Shown here: positions 47,276-56,058 of the stretch, one piece after another
Layout of the letters: every line of letters starts with the position of its first letter
Numbering within the stretch: the first letter of the stretch is position 1
DNA from: Acerihabitans arboris
GTDB lineage: Bacteria > Pseudomonadota > Gammaproteobacteria > Enterobacterales > Enterobacteriaceae
Direction: 5' to 3'
Length of the DNA stretch: 64,000 nucleotides
NCBI RefSeq assembly: GCF_010131535.1
Contig: NZ_WUBS01000001.1
Coordinates: forward strand, 404,856 to 468,855
Notes under the pieces: model-generated
Databases searched by the model: none
Seen by the model: the letters and a program-made list of their open reading frames with translations, nothing else
What the model was told of the DNA's origin: nothing
Program-made: the position numbers and the translations under genes

Positions 47276-48541
47276 TTACAGCGCCGCGCGGGGCAAATCG
47301 GTGACCCGGGTGGTATAGGCCGGCGACAGCATATCGCGTTTCATTTTCCAGTCCTGGCGGATACCCTGCCCGGCAAACCAGATTTGGCCCTTGCCCGATC
47401 GGTTGACGTTATCCAGCGTCGCCATCAACGCCTCGGCGTTGACGCGCGGCTGGTACCGATCGAACAGGCCGAGCTGCGCCACGCCCCGGTCAAAAAAGTC
47501 GCCCAGCACGATGCCGGCCTTCATATAGCGCCGGTCCTCCAGCCAGATGCGGTCCAGGCACTGCATCGCCTGGGCGATAATATCGCGTGAATCCTGGGTC
47601 GGGATGGAAATACGGCCGGTGGCCTGGTTGGCGTAGTGTTGTTCACCCGCCGCGTGCGGACTGGTGCGCAGGAATACCGATATCTGCCGGCAAAACTGTT
47701 TTTCCACCCGCAGTTTCTCCGCCGCGCGCACGGCATAACTGCATACCGCCTCGCGCATATCCTGGTAACGGGTAATGCGCGCGCTAAAGCTGCGGCTGCA
47801 GATAATCTGCTGCTTGACCGCCGGCATCTCCTCCACCTCCAGGCACGGCTCGCCGCGCAGCTCCCGCACCGTGCGCTCCAGCACCACGCTGAAGTTTTTA
47901 CGGATAAACGCCGGATGGGAATCCGCCAGCTGCAGCGCCGTGCCGATGCCCATCGCCCGCAGCGTTTTACCCAAACGCCGCCCGATGCCCCACACGTCCT
48001 CCACCGGCATCAGCGCCATGAGTTTACGCTGGCGCAGCGGCGAGGAAAGATCCACCACGCCGCCGGTTTTACTCCACTGCTTGGCCGCATGGTTGGCAAG
48101 CTTAGCCAGCGTTTTACTGGGGGCAATGCCTACCCCTGAGTTGAGCTTGGCGCACTGCCGCACCTTGAGCTGCACCTCGCGGCCAAACTGTTCCAGCGAC
48201 ATGCAGTGGTCGACCCCGGTGAGATCAAGGAAGGCTTCATCGATACTGTAGATCTCAACCGCCGGCGCCATCTCCTCAAGCAGGGCCATCACCCGGTGCG
48301 ACATATCGGCATACAGGCCATAGTTACTGGAGAACACCGTTACGCCGTGTTGTTCAAGCAGCCGGCTGATCTTGAAATAGGGCGCGGCCATGGCGATGCC
48401 AAGCTGCCTGGCGGCGGCGGAGCGGGCGATAACGCAGCCGTCGTTGTTGCTCAATACTACCACCGGCCGTCCACGCAGTTCCGGCCGGAACACCGTCTCG
48501 CACGAGGCGTAAAACGCATTGATATCCACCAGCGCGTACAT
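47276..48541 (-). CDS. umuC: DNA polymerase V catalytic subunit
   Basis: Y-family translesion polymerase, 421 residues (E. coli UmuC 422). Catalytic acidic residues sit in YALVDINAFYASCE and in YSIDEAFLDLTGVD; both are intact. The C-terminus includes the little-finger and RecA/beta-clamp-contacting part. It starts 2 bp after the umuD stop in an SOS operon and ends 17 bp from the hxlR-type gene. Confidence 0.96.
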   Translation of the reverse strand: MYALVDINAFYASCETVFRPELRGRPVVVLSNNDGCVIARSAAARQLGIAMAAPYFKISRLLEQHGVTVFSSNYGLYADMSHRVMALLEEMAPAVEIYSIDEAFLDLTGVDHCMSLEQFGREVQLKVRQCAKLNSGVGIAPSKTLAKLANHAAKQWSKTGGVVDLSSPLRQRKLMALMPVEDVWGIGRRLGKTLRAMGIGTALQLADSHPAFIRKNFSVVLERTVRELRGEPCLEVEEMPAVKQQIICSRSFSARITRYQDMREAVCSYAVRAAEKLRVEKQFCRQISVFLRTSPHAAGEQHYANQATGRISIPTQDSRDIIAQAMQCLDRIWLEDRRYMKAGIVLGDFFDRGVAQLGLFDRYQPRVNAEALMATLDNVNRSGKGQIWFAGQGIRQDWKMKRDMLSPAYTTRVTDLPRAAL

Positions 48542-48543
48542 GG

Positions 48544-48963
48544 CTACAGCGCCGCATGGATAATAAACGTGACCACGCCGAAGATTTCCACCTGGCTATG
48601 CTCGTCGATGAGGATAGGCGCGAAGGCGGGATTCATCGGCATCAGCTGCGCGCGGGGATGGAGCTGCAGGCGTTTTACGGTAAAACCGTCGTCGACGGAA
48701 GCGATGACGATATTGCCGTGTTGAGGTTTAAGGGAACTGTCCACCACCAAAATATCCCCTTCATGAATATTGCCTTCTATCATCGAGTCGCCGGTGGCCC
48801 GCACAAAGTAGGTGCTGGCCGGATGGCGCACGCAAATCTCGTTGATATCGATCCGCTTTTCCACATAATCCTGCGCCGGGCTGGGAAATCCCGCGGCAAC
48901 CCGATCGCCGAAAAACGGCAGCGGGGTGATGCCAGTGCCCTGCGCTGCGGGATAAAACGTCAT
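48544..48963 (-). CDS. umuD: Polymerase V accessory protein, RecA-stimulated self-cleaving
   Basis: A 139-residue protein, identical in length to E. coli UmuD, processed to UmuD' which binds UmuC. Catalytic Ser lies in ATGDSMIEG and Lys in VKRLQL; the cleavage bond is Ala-Gly in RVAAGFPSP, where E. coli has Cys-Gly. I chose ATG 48963 over a 38-residue longer frame because the LexA box lies 16 bp upstream of it and a TGGAG ribosome site sits between. Confidence 0.95.
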   Translation of the reverse strand: MTFYPAAQGTGITPLPFFGDRVAAGFPSPAQDYVEKRIDINEICVRHPASTYFVRATGDSMIEGNIHEGDILVVDSSLKPQHGNIVIASVDDGFTVKRLQLHPRAQLMPMNPAFAPILIDEHSQVEIFGVVTFIIHAAL

Positions 48964-48979
48964 AATGGCCGACTCCAGA

Positions 48980-48999
48980 TACTGTATTTTTATACAGTA
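48980..48999 (-). promoter_or_regulatory. LexA (SOS) box of umuDC
   Basis: TACTGTATTTTTATACAGTA fits the SOS consensus TACTG-N10-CAGTA exactly. It overlaps the likely -10 (TATACT/TATAAA) of the umuDC promoter. Confidence 0.93.
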
Positions 49000-49170
49000 T
49001 AGACGTGCGGAGTGGAGCTTGTGAAGCAGGTAAAATCCGTGACGCGACAAACGGCTGATAACCCTTGGATTTAACATGCAGAGGAGGCGACGCTGCCGTC
49101 ATTTATTTGTACGATAAATGCGGGCCGCCTCAAACTTTCCGCTATTAAAAACCCTTTTTTTTATGCGACT

Positions 49171-49184
49171 TTGTTCGGGAACAA
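49171..49184 (+). promoter_or_regulatory. Candidate FNR site of dmsABC
   Basis: TTGTTCGGGAACAA matches FNR TTGAT-N4-ATCAA at 8 of 10 positions and is itself a perfect inverted repeat. Its right half AACAA equals that of the E. coli dmsA FNR site. A site at about -41.5 would put a -10 near TATGAG (49210). The rest of the 49000-49302 gap shows no gene. Confidence 0.6.
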
Positions 49185-49302
49185 TATTTTATGCCTGTTT
49201 TTCGCGCACTATGAGTCCATGAACTGTAACCACAGTAACTATATGGTCTTATAACTTTGTGGCTATGCTAAGCACTTTTGTGAGCAATGTAACGGGTGAA
49301 AA

Positions 49303-51753
49303 ATGAAAAGTAAAACATTAGCCCTGCTTGGCGAGGCGTCCATCAGCCGGCGCAGCCTGGTGAAAGGCGGCATGGCGACCGGAGGGCTGCTGTTGGCCAG
49401 CAGCGCGCTGGAGCTGCCGTTCCTCTTTGCCCGCGCGGCAGAACCCCAGGCGACGCCCGCGGGAGCGGCCGACAAGGTGGTATGGAGCATGTGCTCGGTT
49501 AACTGCGGCAGCCGCTGCGCCCTGCGGCTGCATGTGCGCGACGACGAGGTATATTGGGTCGAAACCGATAACACCGGCCAGGATGAATATGGCGATCATC
49601 AGGCGCGCGCCTGCCTGCGCGGCCGCTCCATGCGCCGCCGGATGAACCATCCGGAACGGCTGAAATACCCGATGAAGCGCGTCGGCGAGCGCGGCGAAGG
49701 CAAATTCCAGCGCATCAGCTGGGACGAGGCCCTGGACACCATCGCCGATAACCTTAAGCGCGTGGTCAAGGACTACGGCAACGAAGCGGTTTACATACAT
49801 TACTCCTCCGGGGCAACCGGCGCTAACTTTGCCCGCTCTTCGCCCTCGGGGTCGCTTATTACCCGCTTGATGAACTGCTACGGCGGCTACCTGAACCAGT
49901 ACGGCACCTACAGTACCGCCCAGATCAACGCCGCCATGCCCTATACCTACGGCAGCAACGACGGCAACAGCACGTCGGATATCGTCAATACCCAACTGGT
50001 GGTGATGTTCGGCAACAATCCGGCGGAAACCCGCATGAGCGGCGCCGGCATTACCTACCATCTGGAGCAGGCGCGCGAGCGCTCCAACGCCCGGATGATC
50101 GTAATCGATCCGCGTTATACCGATACCGCCGCCGGGCGCGAGGACGAATGGATCCCCATTCGTCCCGGTACCGACGCGGCGCTGGTGTCGGCGATTGCCT
50201 GGGTGTTGATCACCGAAAATCGGGTGGATCAGGCGTTCCTGGATGCCTACTGCGTCGGTTATGATGAAAAAACCCTGCCGGCCGGCGCGCCGGCCAACGG
50301 CCACTATAAAGCCTATATCCTCGGCCAGGGCGACGACGGCATCGCCAAGACGCCGATGTGGGCCGAGAAGATCACCAGCATTCCCCGCGATCGTATTATC
50401 AAGCTGGCGCGTGAAATCGGATCGGCCAAACCGGCCTATATTTGCCAGGGCTGGGGTCCGCAGCGCCAGGCCAACGGCGAGCAAACCGCGCGCGCCATCG
50501 CCATGCTGCCGATCCTGACCGGCAACGTGGGCATCAACGGCGGCAACAGCGGCGCCCGCGAGTCCACCTATACCATTACCATCGAACGGCTGCCGGTATT
50601 GACCAATCCGGTGAAAACCCAGATCCCGGTATTCTTGTGGACCGACGCCATCTCCCGCGGTAAAGAAATGACGGCGTTAAAAGACGGCATAAAAGGCAAG
50701 GACCGGCTTGACGTACCGATTAAATTCATCTGGAACTACGCCGGCAACACCCTGGTCAACCAGCATTCGGATATCAATCGCACCCATGAGGTCCTGAAAA
50801 ACGAACGGGATTGCGAAACGATCGTGGTGATTGAAAACTTTATGACCTCATCGGCGAAATACGCCGATATCCTGTTGCCGGACCTGATGACCACCGAACA
50901 GGAAGATATCGTCCCCAACGATTACGCCGCCAATATGGGGTATCTGATTTTCGGCCAGCCCGCCACCACGGCAAAATTCGAGCGCCGCTCGATTTACCAG
51001 ATCACCAGCGATATCGCGCGGCGCCTCGGCGCGGATGTGGCGCAAAAATTCACCGAAGGTCGTACCCAGTCCGAATGGCTGCAGTTTTTATATGCCAAGA
51101 TGCTGGCCAGGGATCCCCTGCTGCCGTCCTATGAGCAGTTAAAAGCCCAGGGCATTTATAAACGCCGGGATCCCGACGGCCACTTTGTCGCCTACCGTAA
51201 ATTCCGCGAGGATCCGGCGGCCAATCCGCTGAAAACCCCGTCCGGCAAAATTGAAATCTACTCCGAGCGGCTTGCGCAGCTTGCCGCCACCTGGCAGCTC
51301 CAGGCGGATGAAAGCATCAGCCCGCTGCCACGCTATGTCCCCACCTTCGAGGGCTGGGACGATCCGCTGCGCGCGCGCTTCCCGCTGCAAATGGCCGGTT
51401 TCCACTATAAGGCGCGCACCCACTCCAGCTACGGCAATATCGACGTGCTGCGGGCCGCCTGTCCGCAGGAAGTGTGGATTAACCCTATCGACGCCGAAAC
51501 CCGGGGCATCCGCAACGGCGATAAGGTGCGGGTATTCAACGACCGGGGCGAGATCAGGATCGACGCCAAGGTGACGCCGCGCATCCTGCCCGGCGTAACG
51601 GCCGTCAGCCAGGGCGCCTGGCATCAGGCCGATATGGCCGGGGATAAAGTCGATCACGGCGGCTGCATTAATACCCTCACCACCCAGCGGCCGTCGCCGC
51701 TGGCCAAGGGCAATCCGCAGCATACCAACCTGATACAGATCGAAAAGGTGTAG
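49303..51753 (+). CDS. dmsA: Anaerobic DMSO-reductase-type molybdoenzyme, catalytic subunit
   Basis: Periplasm-exported molybdopterin enzyme for anaerobic respiration with DMSO or related S/N-oxides. It has 816 residues (E. coli DmsA 814). The Tat signal SRRSLVKGG is at about 15-23. The [4Fe-4S] motif C-SVNCGSRC with the later Cys in ARACLRG lies around 64-106. The Mo-ligand region SYSS-type segment is YIHYSSGATGANF, with Ser as ligand as in DMSO reductases. The exact substrate is not fixed by sequence. It is followed by dmsB after 3 bp, with dmsC and dmsD behind. Confidence 0.93.
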   Translation: MKSKTLALLGEASISRRSLVKGGMATGGLLLASSALELPFLFARAAEPQATPAGAADKVVWSMCSVNCGSRCALRLHVRDDEVYWVETDNTGQDEYGDHQARACLRGRSMRRRMNHPERLKYPMKRVGERGEGKFQRISWDEALDTIADNLKRVVKDYGNEAVYIHYSSGATGANFARSSPSGSLITRLMNCYGGYLNQYGTYSTAQINAAMPYTYGSNDGNSTSDIVNTQLVVMFGNNPAETRMSGAGITYHLEQARERSNARMIVIDPRYTDTAAGREDEWIPIRPGTDAALVSAIAWVLITENRVDQAFLDAYCVGYDEKTLPAGAPANGHYKAYILGQGDDGIAKTPMWAEKITSIPRDRIIKLAREIGSAKPAYICQGWGPQRQANGEQTARAIAMLPILTGNVGINGGNSGARESTYTITIERLPVLTNPVKTQIPVFLWTDAISRGKEMTALKDGIKGKDRLDVPIKFIWNYAGNTLVNQHSDINRTHEVLKNERDCETIVVIENFMTSSAKYADILLPDLMTTEQEDIVPNDYAANMGYLIFGQPATTAKFERRSIYQITSDIARRLGADVAQKFTEGRTQSEWLQFLYAKMLARDPLLPSYEQLKAQGIYKRRDPDGHFVAYRKFREDPAANPLKTPSGKIEIYSERLAQLAATWQLQADESISPLPRYVPTFEGWDDPLRARFPLQMAGFHYKARTHSSYGNIDVLRAACPQEVWINPIDAETRGIRNGDKVRVFNDRGEIRIDAKVTPRILPGVTAVSQGAWHQADMAGDKVDHGGCINTLTTQRPSPLAKGNPQHTNLIQIEKV

Positions 51754-51756
51754 TGA

Positions 51757-52374
51757 ATGAGCACGCAATACGGTTTTTATATTGATTCAAGTCGCTGCAC
51801 CGGCTGTAAAACCTGCGAGTTGGCCTGCAAGGATTACAAGAACCTGGGCCCGGACGTCAGCTTCCGCCGCATCTATGAGTATGCCGGCGGCACCTGGCAG
51901 GCGGACGGCGCGGGCTACCGCCAGGATGTGTTCGCCTATTATCTCTCGATTGCCTGTAATCACTGCGAGGACCCCGCCTGCGTCAAGGTGTGCCCGAGCG
52001 GCGCCATGCACAAGGGGGAGGACGGTTTTGTGGTGGTCGACGAGGCGATCTGTATCGGCTGCCGCTACTGCCATATGGCCTGCCCGTATGGCGCGCCGCA
52101 GTTCAACGTGGCCAAGGGGCATATGACCAAATGCGACGGCTGCCGCGAGCGCGTGGCGCAAGGGCTTAAGCCCATCTGCGTGGAATCCTGCCCGCTGCGC
52201 GCGCTGGATTTGGCGCCTATCGGCGAACTGCGCGAAAAGTATGGCGATCTGGCCGACGTGGCGCCGCTGCCGGCGGCGCATTTCACCATGCCCAACCTGG
52301 TGATCAAAGCCAACGCCAACTGTCGCCCGCAGGGCGACACCACCGGCTTCCTCGCCAACCCAAAGGAGGTGTGA
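51757..52374 (+). CDS. dmsB: DMSO reductase iron-sulfur subunit
   Basis: Ferredoxin-like electron-transfer subunit with four [4Fe-4S] clusters, 205 residues as in E. coli DmsB. All four cysteine groups are seen: CTGCKTCELAC, CNHCEDPACVKVCP, CIGCRYCHMACP and CDGCRERVA with CVESCP. It passes electrons from DmsC to DmsA. It starts 3 bp after dmsA and ends 1 bp before dmsC. Confidence 0.96.
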   Translation: MSTQYGFYIDSSRCTGCKTCELACKDYKNLGPDVSFRRIYEYAGGTWQADGAGYRQDVFAYYLSIACNHCEDPACVKVCPSGAMHKGEDGFVVVDEAICIGCRYCHMACPYGAPQFNVAKGHMTKCDGCRERVAQGLKPICVESCPLRALDLAPIGELREKYGDLADVAPLPAAHFTMPNLVIKANANCRPQGDTTGFLANPKEV

Positions 52375-52375
52375 T

Positions 52376-53236
52376 ATGGGTAACGGATGGCATGAATGGC
52401 CGCTGATGTTTTTTACCGTGGCGGGCCAGAGCGTGATCGGCGGTTATCTGGTGATGGCCATGGCGCTGCTGGCCGGTCGCCTGACGCCACAACAGGCGCG
52501 TCGGGTGCACCTGGCGATGTTTTTCCTCTGGCTGCTGATGGGGCTGGGATTTATCGCCTCGATGATGCACCTGGGATCGCCGATGCGCGCCATGAACGCG
52601 CTCAATCGCCTCGGCGCTTCGCCGCTGAGCAACGAAATCGCCGCCGGCTCGCTGTTTTTCGCCCTCGGCGGCATTTATTGGCTGATCGCGGTGCTCAATC
52701 GCATGCCCGGGCGGCTAAACAAGATCTGGCTGGTGATTACCGCGCTGTCGGGACTGGTGTTTTTATATGCCATGGGCCGGGTCTATATGATTGATACCGT
52801 GCCCACCTGGTACAATCTGTATACCCCGCTCGGTTTTGTGCTGACGGTGTTTATCGGCGGCCCGCTGCTCGGCTGCCTGCTGCTGCAGATGGCGGGGATC
52901 CGCGGACCGGGCTGGCGTTACCTGCCCTGGGTCAGCGTGATCGCGGCCATGATAAGCGTGGCGGCGGTTATCATGCAGGCCGCCGGGTTGGCCGCTATCC
53001 ACAGTTCGGTGCAGCAGGCGTCGACGCTGATACCCGATTACGGCGCGCTGATGGCGGGCCGGGTGCTGCTGCTGGTATTGGGCCTGGCCTGCTGGCTGTG
53101 GCCGGTGGCGCGCGGTAACACGCCGCCGCTGGCGGGTCTTGCGCTGGGACTGGTGCTGGTGCTCGGCGGCGAGCTTATCGGCCGGGCGCTATTTTACGGC
53201 CTGCATATGACGGTGGGCATGGCGATTGCCGGTTAA
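52376..53236 (+). CDS. dmsC: DMSO reductase membrane anchor and quinol oxidase subunit
   Basis: A 286-residue membrane protein (E. coli DmsC 287) with eight hydrophobic helices that anchors DmsAB and oxidises menaquinol. It starts one base after dmsB (AAGGAGGTG ribosome site within the dmsB end). The final ~17 codons are partly repeated just downstream. Confidence 0.93.
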   Translation: MGNGWHEWPLMFFTVAGQSVIGGYLVMAMALLAGRLTPQQARRVHLAMFFLWLLMGLGFIASMMHLGSPMRAMNALNRLGASPLSNEIAAGSLFFALGGIYWLIAVLNRMPGRLNKIWLVITALSGLVFLYAMGRVYMIDTVPTWYNLYTPLGFVLTVFIGGPLLGCLLLQMAGIRGPGWRYLPWVSVIAAMISVAAVIMQAAGLAAIHSSVQQASTLIPDYGALMAGRVLLLVLGLACWLWPVARGNTPPLAGLALGLVLVLGGELIGRALFYGLHMTVGMAIAG

Positions 53237-53329
53237 TGCAGGCCGCTAATAGCGACCGGGCGCTATTTTACCCACTGCATATAACATGGGCATGGAATTT
53301 GCCGGGCGATGCGGGCCGCCAATGTCGGT
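53182..53329. repeat. 74 bp imperfect tandem repeat of the dmsC 3' end
   Basis: Copy 1 (53182-53255) spans the last codons, the stop and 19 bases beyond. Copy 2 (53256-53329) follows directly with the same 16 bases CCGGGCGCTATTTTAC and about 80 percent identity with one base gap. In the dmsC frame copy 2 still reads RALFYPLH. The dmsD gene begins 41 bp later. Confidence 0.8.
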
Positions 53330-53369
53330 ATTCCTCTGGAACATAGGCCACGAGGCATCGGGAGATAAT

Positions 53370-53978
53370 ATGAGTGATGCGCTGATTGCCCTTGCCGGGC
53401 GCACGCTGGGGGCCTTGCTGTATTACCCTCCCCTGTCGGCGCCAAACGCCGGCCTGCTGAACGCGCTGGCGGCGCCGGGCTGGGAGCATGAATGGCCGGA
53501 AATGGCCGGCACCAGGGCCGCGGCGGCGCTTATCCGCCAAGGCCTGGCCTCCCCCTGGCATGAATCCCTTGAGGATACCTTCCAGAATCTGTTTATCGGC
53601 CCCTACGCGCTGCCGGCGCCACCCTGGGGATCGGTCTATCTCGATCGGGAGGGCGTGCTGTTTGGCGAATCAACCGTGGCGCTGCGCCGCTGGCTGGCCC
53701 GGGAAGGCATAACGACCCGGCAGCGGGACGGCGAGCCGGAGGACCATATCGGCCTGCTGCTCATGCTGGCCGCCTGGCTGGCGGAAAATAACGCGGGCCA
53801 GTTGGATGCCTTGCTGGAACAGCATCTCCTGCCCTGGTCGGGTCGCTACCTGACGCTGTTGGAACAGGGCACGGATCACCCTTTCTACCGTGGCGTTGCG
53901 CGGCTGGCTAGCCTGACGCTGGATCGTTGGCGGCAACAGCGCGGGCTGCAGCTACCGGCGCGGGAGTTATTCCGCTAA
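53370..53978 (+). CDS. dmsD: DmsD-type Tat proofreading chaperone (TorD family)
   Basis: Binds the Tat signal of DmsA until the cofactor is loaded. The 202 residues (E. coli DmsD 204) are helical, with the family core YYPPLSAPN, FQNLFIGPYALPAPPWGSVY (DmsD has the similar LFVGPHALPAPPWGSVY) and DHIGLLLMLAAWLAE. ATG 53370 has GGAGA eight bases upstream; an upstream in-frame start lies in the repeated dmsC tail and is not convincing. Confidence 0.92.
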   Translation: MSDALIALAGRTLGALLYYPPLSAPNAGLLNALAAPGWEHEWPEMAGTRAAAALIRQGLASPWHESLEDTFQNLFIGPYALPAPPWGSVYLDREGVLFGESTVALRRWLAREGITTRQRDGEPEDHIGLLLMLAAWLAENNAGQLDALLEQHLLPWSGRYLTLLEQGTDHPFYRGVARLASLTLDRWRQQRGLQLPARELFR

Positions 53979-54030
53979 CGGCCCTGGGCGCGGCCGGCAT
54001 GGTATCCGCCAGCCCGGGAGCGGAACGTGA

Positions 54031-54942
54031 TTATGCGTTTTGAACGGTAAGCCCCGGCACATTGCGGTTGCCTTCTAAACGAGCGTTACCTTCCAGGATC
54101 ACAGTACATTTATCACCCTCAAACTCTAATGATTTCACCACAGCGCCATCCTCTATGGTAACGATCTTCTCTTGTGGCTGCTCCCTATTTTGGCCTGAGG
54201 ATCGGTTGATTGCATGATTTTGCGGGCCATAATTTACCCCATCGATTATGAGTGTGTTTGTGATAATTCCCGAAACCCTGTTCATATTGATAAAATCACC
54301 TATCCTTACGCTATCGACATTAGGGAAATCATCAAAAAAAAACGTAGAGGAGATGCAATTAACGTTCTTCAAATAAATATGGTTAACTGTCGCGTTAGCG
54401 CCAATATTCAGATGACTTGCGCTAATTACAAGCATATTGTCAATGCTGGAGTTTTCTATTGATAGGGTCCCTGTTCCTGTTATAATGACATCGCCTTTGA
54501 TATGGCTTCCATCTTTCAAAGTTATTTTCCCGGAACAGTTTTTCAAAGAATCCGCGCTGGAACCTTGGAGTATTATAGCGCCCGAAGTTGTCTGCACATG
54601 CTGGACCGCTGCTCCATTATTCAACACCGCATCGCCAGATACGGTCTTAACATTTTTCAGATGAACATCATCACATTTGATATCACCTGATACTGATTTG
54701 GCATCACAATTTAACCTCCCCCCAGAAAGCGTTATATCTCCACTCACGCTTTTGATTACCACCCGGCTATTCCCCTCAGGGGTGAAACAGTTTTCCAATT
54801 TTATATCGCCAGATATTGTCTTGAGATGCGAGTCTATACATTGACCAACACGATGAAGATTTTGTCCGATATTATTTGAAAAATTGATTGAGGATGATGC
54901 GGCCGTGAAATAACACGAGACGCCATTGATATTAACATTCAT
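54031..54942 (-). CDS. SGD-repeat, beta-helix-like protein of unknown function
   Basis: A 303-residue protein I do not recognise. No signal peptide or membrane segment. The N-terminal half contains a recurring K[TS][IV]SGDIxL unit at about residues 41, 64, 82, 99 and 117, then weaker repeats to about 215 with regularly spaced hydrophobic, Gly and Asn residues, a pattern of a beta-helix or DUF4097-like stacked-strand fold. The C-terminal 45 residues (VTIEDGAVVKSLEFEGD, then VILEGNARLEGN) look like more strands. It is clearly AT-richer than its neighbours, has a GGAGA ribosome site at ATG 54942, and stands alone. Acquisition by transfer is inferred. An effector or a surface/scaffold protein are both possible. 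Confidence 0.65.
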   Translation of the reverse strand: MNVNINGVSCYFTAASSSINFSNNIGQNLHRVGQCIDSHLKTISGDIKLENCFTPEGNSRVVIKSVSGDITLSGGRLNCDAKSVSGDIKCDDVHLKNVKTVSGDAVLNNGAAVQHVQTTSGAIILQGSSADSLKNCSGKITLKDGSHIKGDVIITGTGTLSIENSSIDNMLVISASHLNIGANATVNHIYLKNVNCISSTFFFDDFPNVDSVRIGDFINMNRVSGIITNTLIIDGVNYGPQNHAINRSSGQNREQPQEKIVTIEDGAVVKSLEFEGDKCTVILEGNARLEGNRNVPGLTVQNA

Positions 54943-55105
54943 TCACTAGTCTCCCTAAGCGAACAAAATTATTTAACCATAAACATGTGTAGAGGGTTTA
55001 TCGAATAAAATAAAAATTGAACCCGACCAATACGGCTAAGAGACAGTATAGAGTGACATCAACTAACCTTCATTAAACAACATTGAAATTTTATATCAGC
55101 TTGTC
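54943..55105. other. AT-rich spacer
   Basis: Between the SGD-repeat gene and the transporter remnant. No feature is seen beyond the expected promoter of the SGD-repeat gene. Confidence 0.3.
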
Positions 55106-55384
55106 TTGCCGGCGGCCCGGGCGGCGGGCATGTGCCTGGCCTTTTTGCCGACGCGGCGCCTGGCGCCACGCTATGCAATCGTGATGGCGCTCGTCGTCGG
55201 GCTGGCCATCGCCGGCAGCCTGCATCGCGCCCTGCTGGGGGAAGGCCTCCGGGACGCCGCCATCGTCACCTTTTCACTGACCGTGTCCGGCGTCGGTTTT
55301 TTTGGCATCGGCAGCGCCTTTTGGGGGTTGGCGGGAGGTATTGTCACCTGGGGCATCCTGGCGCTTCCGGGTATAAAAAGATAA
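55106..55384 (+). pseudogene. Remnant of a BenE/YdcO-type benzoate transporter
   Basis: The 92-codon frame is GC-rich, unlike its AT-rich flanks. Its first part (RRLAPRYAIVMALVVGLA) resembles the middle of BenE/YdcO, and the second (IAGSLHRALLGEGLRDAAIV and GIGSAFWGLAGG) resembles the C-terminus, so about 150 residues between are missing and the N-terminal half is gone. No ribosome site or plausible start is seen. The comparison is from memory of YdcO. A short novel membrane protein is less likely. Confidence 0.62.
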
Positions 55385-55485
55385 TCAGGGGCAATGAACC
55401 TTCCCGTACATTATACATAATTTACCTGCGGCTTTTGGCTTCCGCTTCCAGCGGCCGTTATTATATTCACATCAGGTTTGAATCA

Positions 55486-56058
55486 CTATGAAATCGTACA
55501 TCCCCGGCGGTTGTCGTACTCGCTTTTTAGCGGTATCCGGTCCCCCCTATCATCTTTGCTACAGAAAACTTTACCGATTTCGAAGCTAGTGATAGTGCTA
55601 CTCATTGGTTTAGATCGCCTAACGATATCCTCGCCCTTATTTTCAACTATGTCTTGCAGCGTTGCTTTATGAAAGCCCTCCGGCATATAAGCCACAATGG
55701 TCGAGCAGCGCCCTGAAGCTGTTTTCTCACCATCTTGATCTGAGCATTGCGTCACATCAGTAGTTAAATCGCCTGGCAAAGGATTACCCGCTCCACTGAA
55801 TGACCTGCCCATATTGTATACCAGCTTATACTCAACATTGGCGGTTATTTCTTTATTGGCTTTTGGTTTATTATGTAAAACCATAACTTCCATGCTACTC
55901 CCTTGCCGAGCATCGATAATGGAGGTATGTTTATTTCCCTTATTGCTATAGGTGGCTTCCAGGCGGGTGACGTTTTTGAACATTTCTTTGCAGGCTATGT
56001 CAGTCGGGATTTTTTGGAAAAGCAGATATCCGGCCAGATCCGCTATCGCTTCCACCAT
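55486..56058 (-). CDS. Orphan 190-residue protein ending in a CaaX-like tetrapeptide
   Basis: I do not recognise this protein. It has no signal peptide, lies in AT-rich DNA and starts at ATG 56058 with a GGAG ribosome site. It has five cysteines (near 23, 105, 118, 166 and 187) and a polar, strand-rich middle. The last four residues are CTIS, which resembles a eukaryotic CaaX prenylation signal with X=Ser (farnesyl-type). Secreted effectors of some intracellular bacteria use such signals. A chance match is quite possible; the missing signal peptide is compatible with type III export but does not prove it. Confidence 0.6.
   Translation of the reverse strand: MVEAIADLAGYLLFQKIPTDIACKEMFKNVTRLEATYSNKGNKHTSIIDARQGSSMEVMVLHNKPKANKEITANVEYKLVYNMGRSFSGAGNPLPGDLTTDVTQCSDQDGEKTASGRCSTIVAYMPEGFHKATLQDIVENKGEDIVRRSKPMSSTITSFEIGKVFCSKDDRGDRIPLKSEYDNRRGCTIS

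Noticed and set aside
53182..53329. Insertion sequence end or target-site duplication at the dmsC tail
   Set aside because: The repeat is 74 bp, diverged and contains dmsC coding sequence; no transposase or terminal inverted repeats are present.
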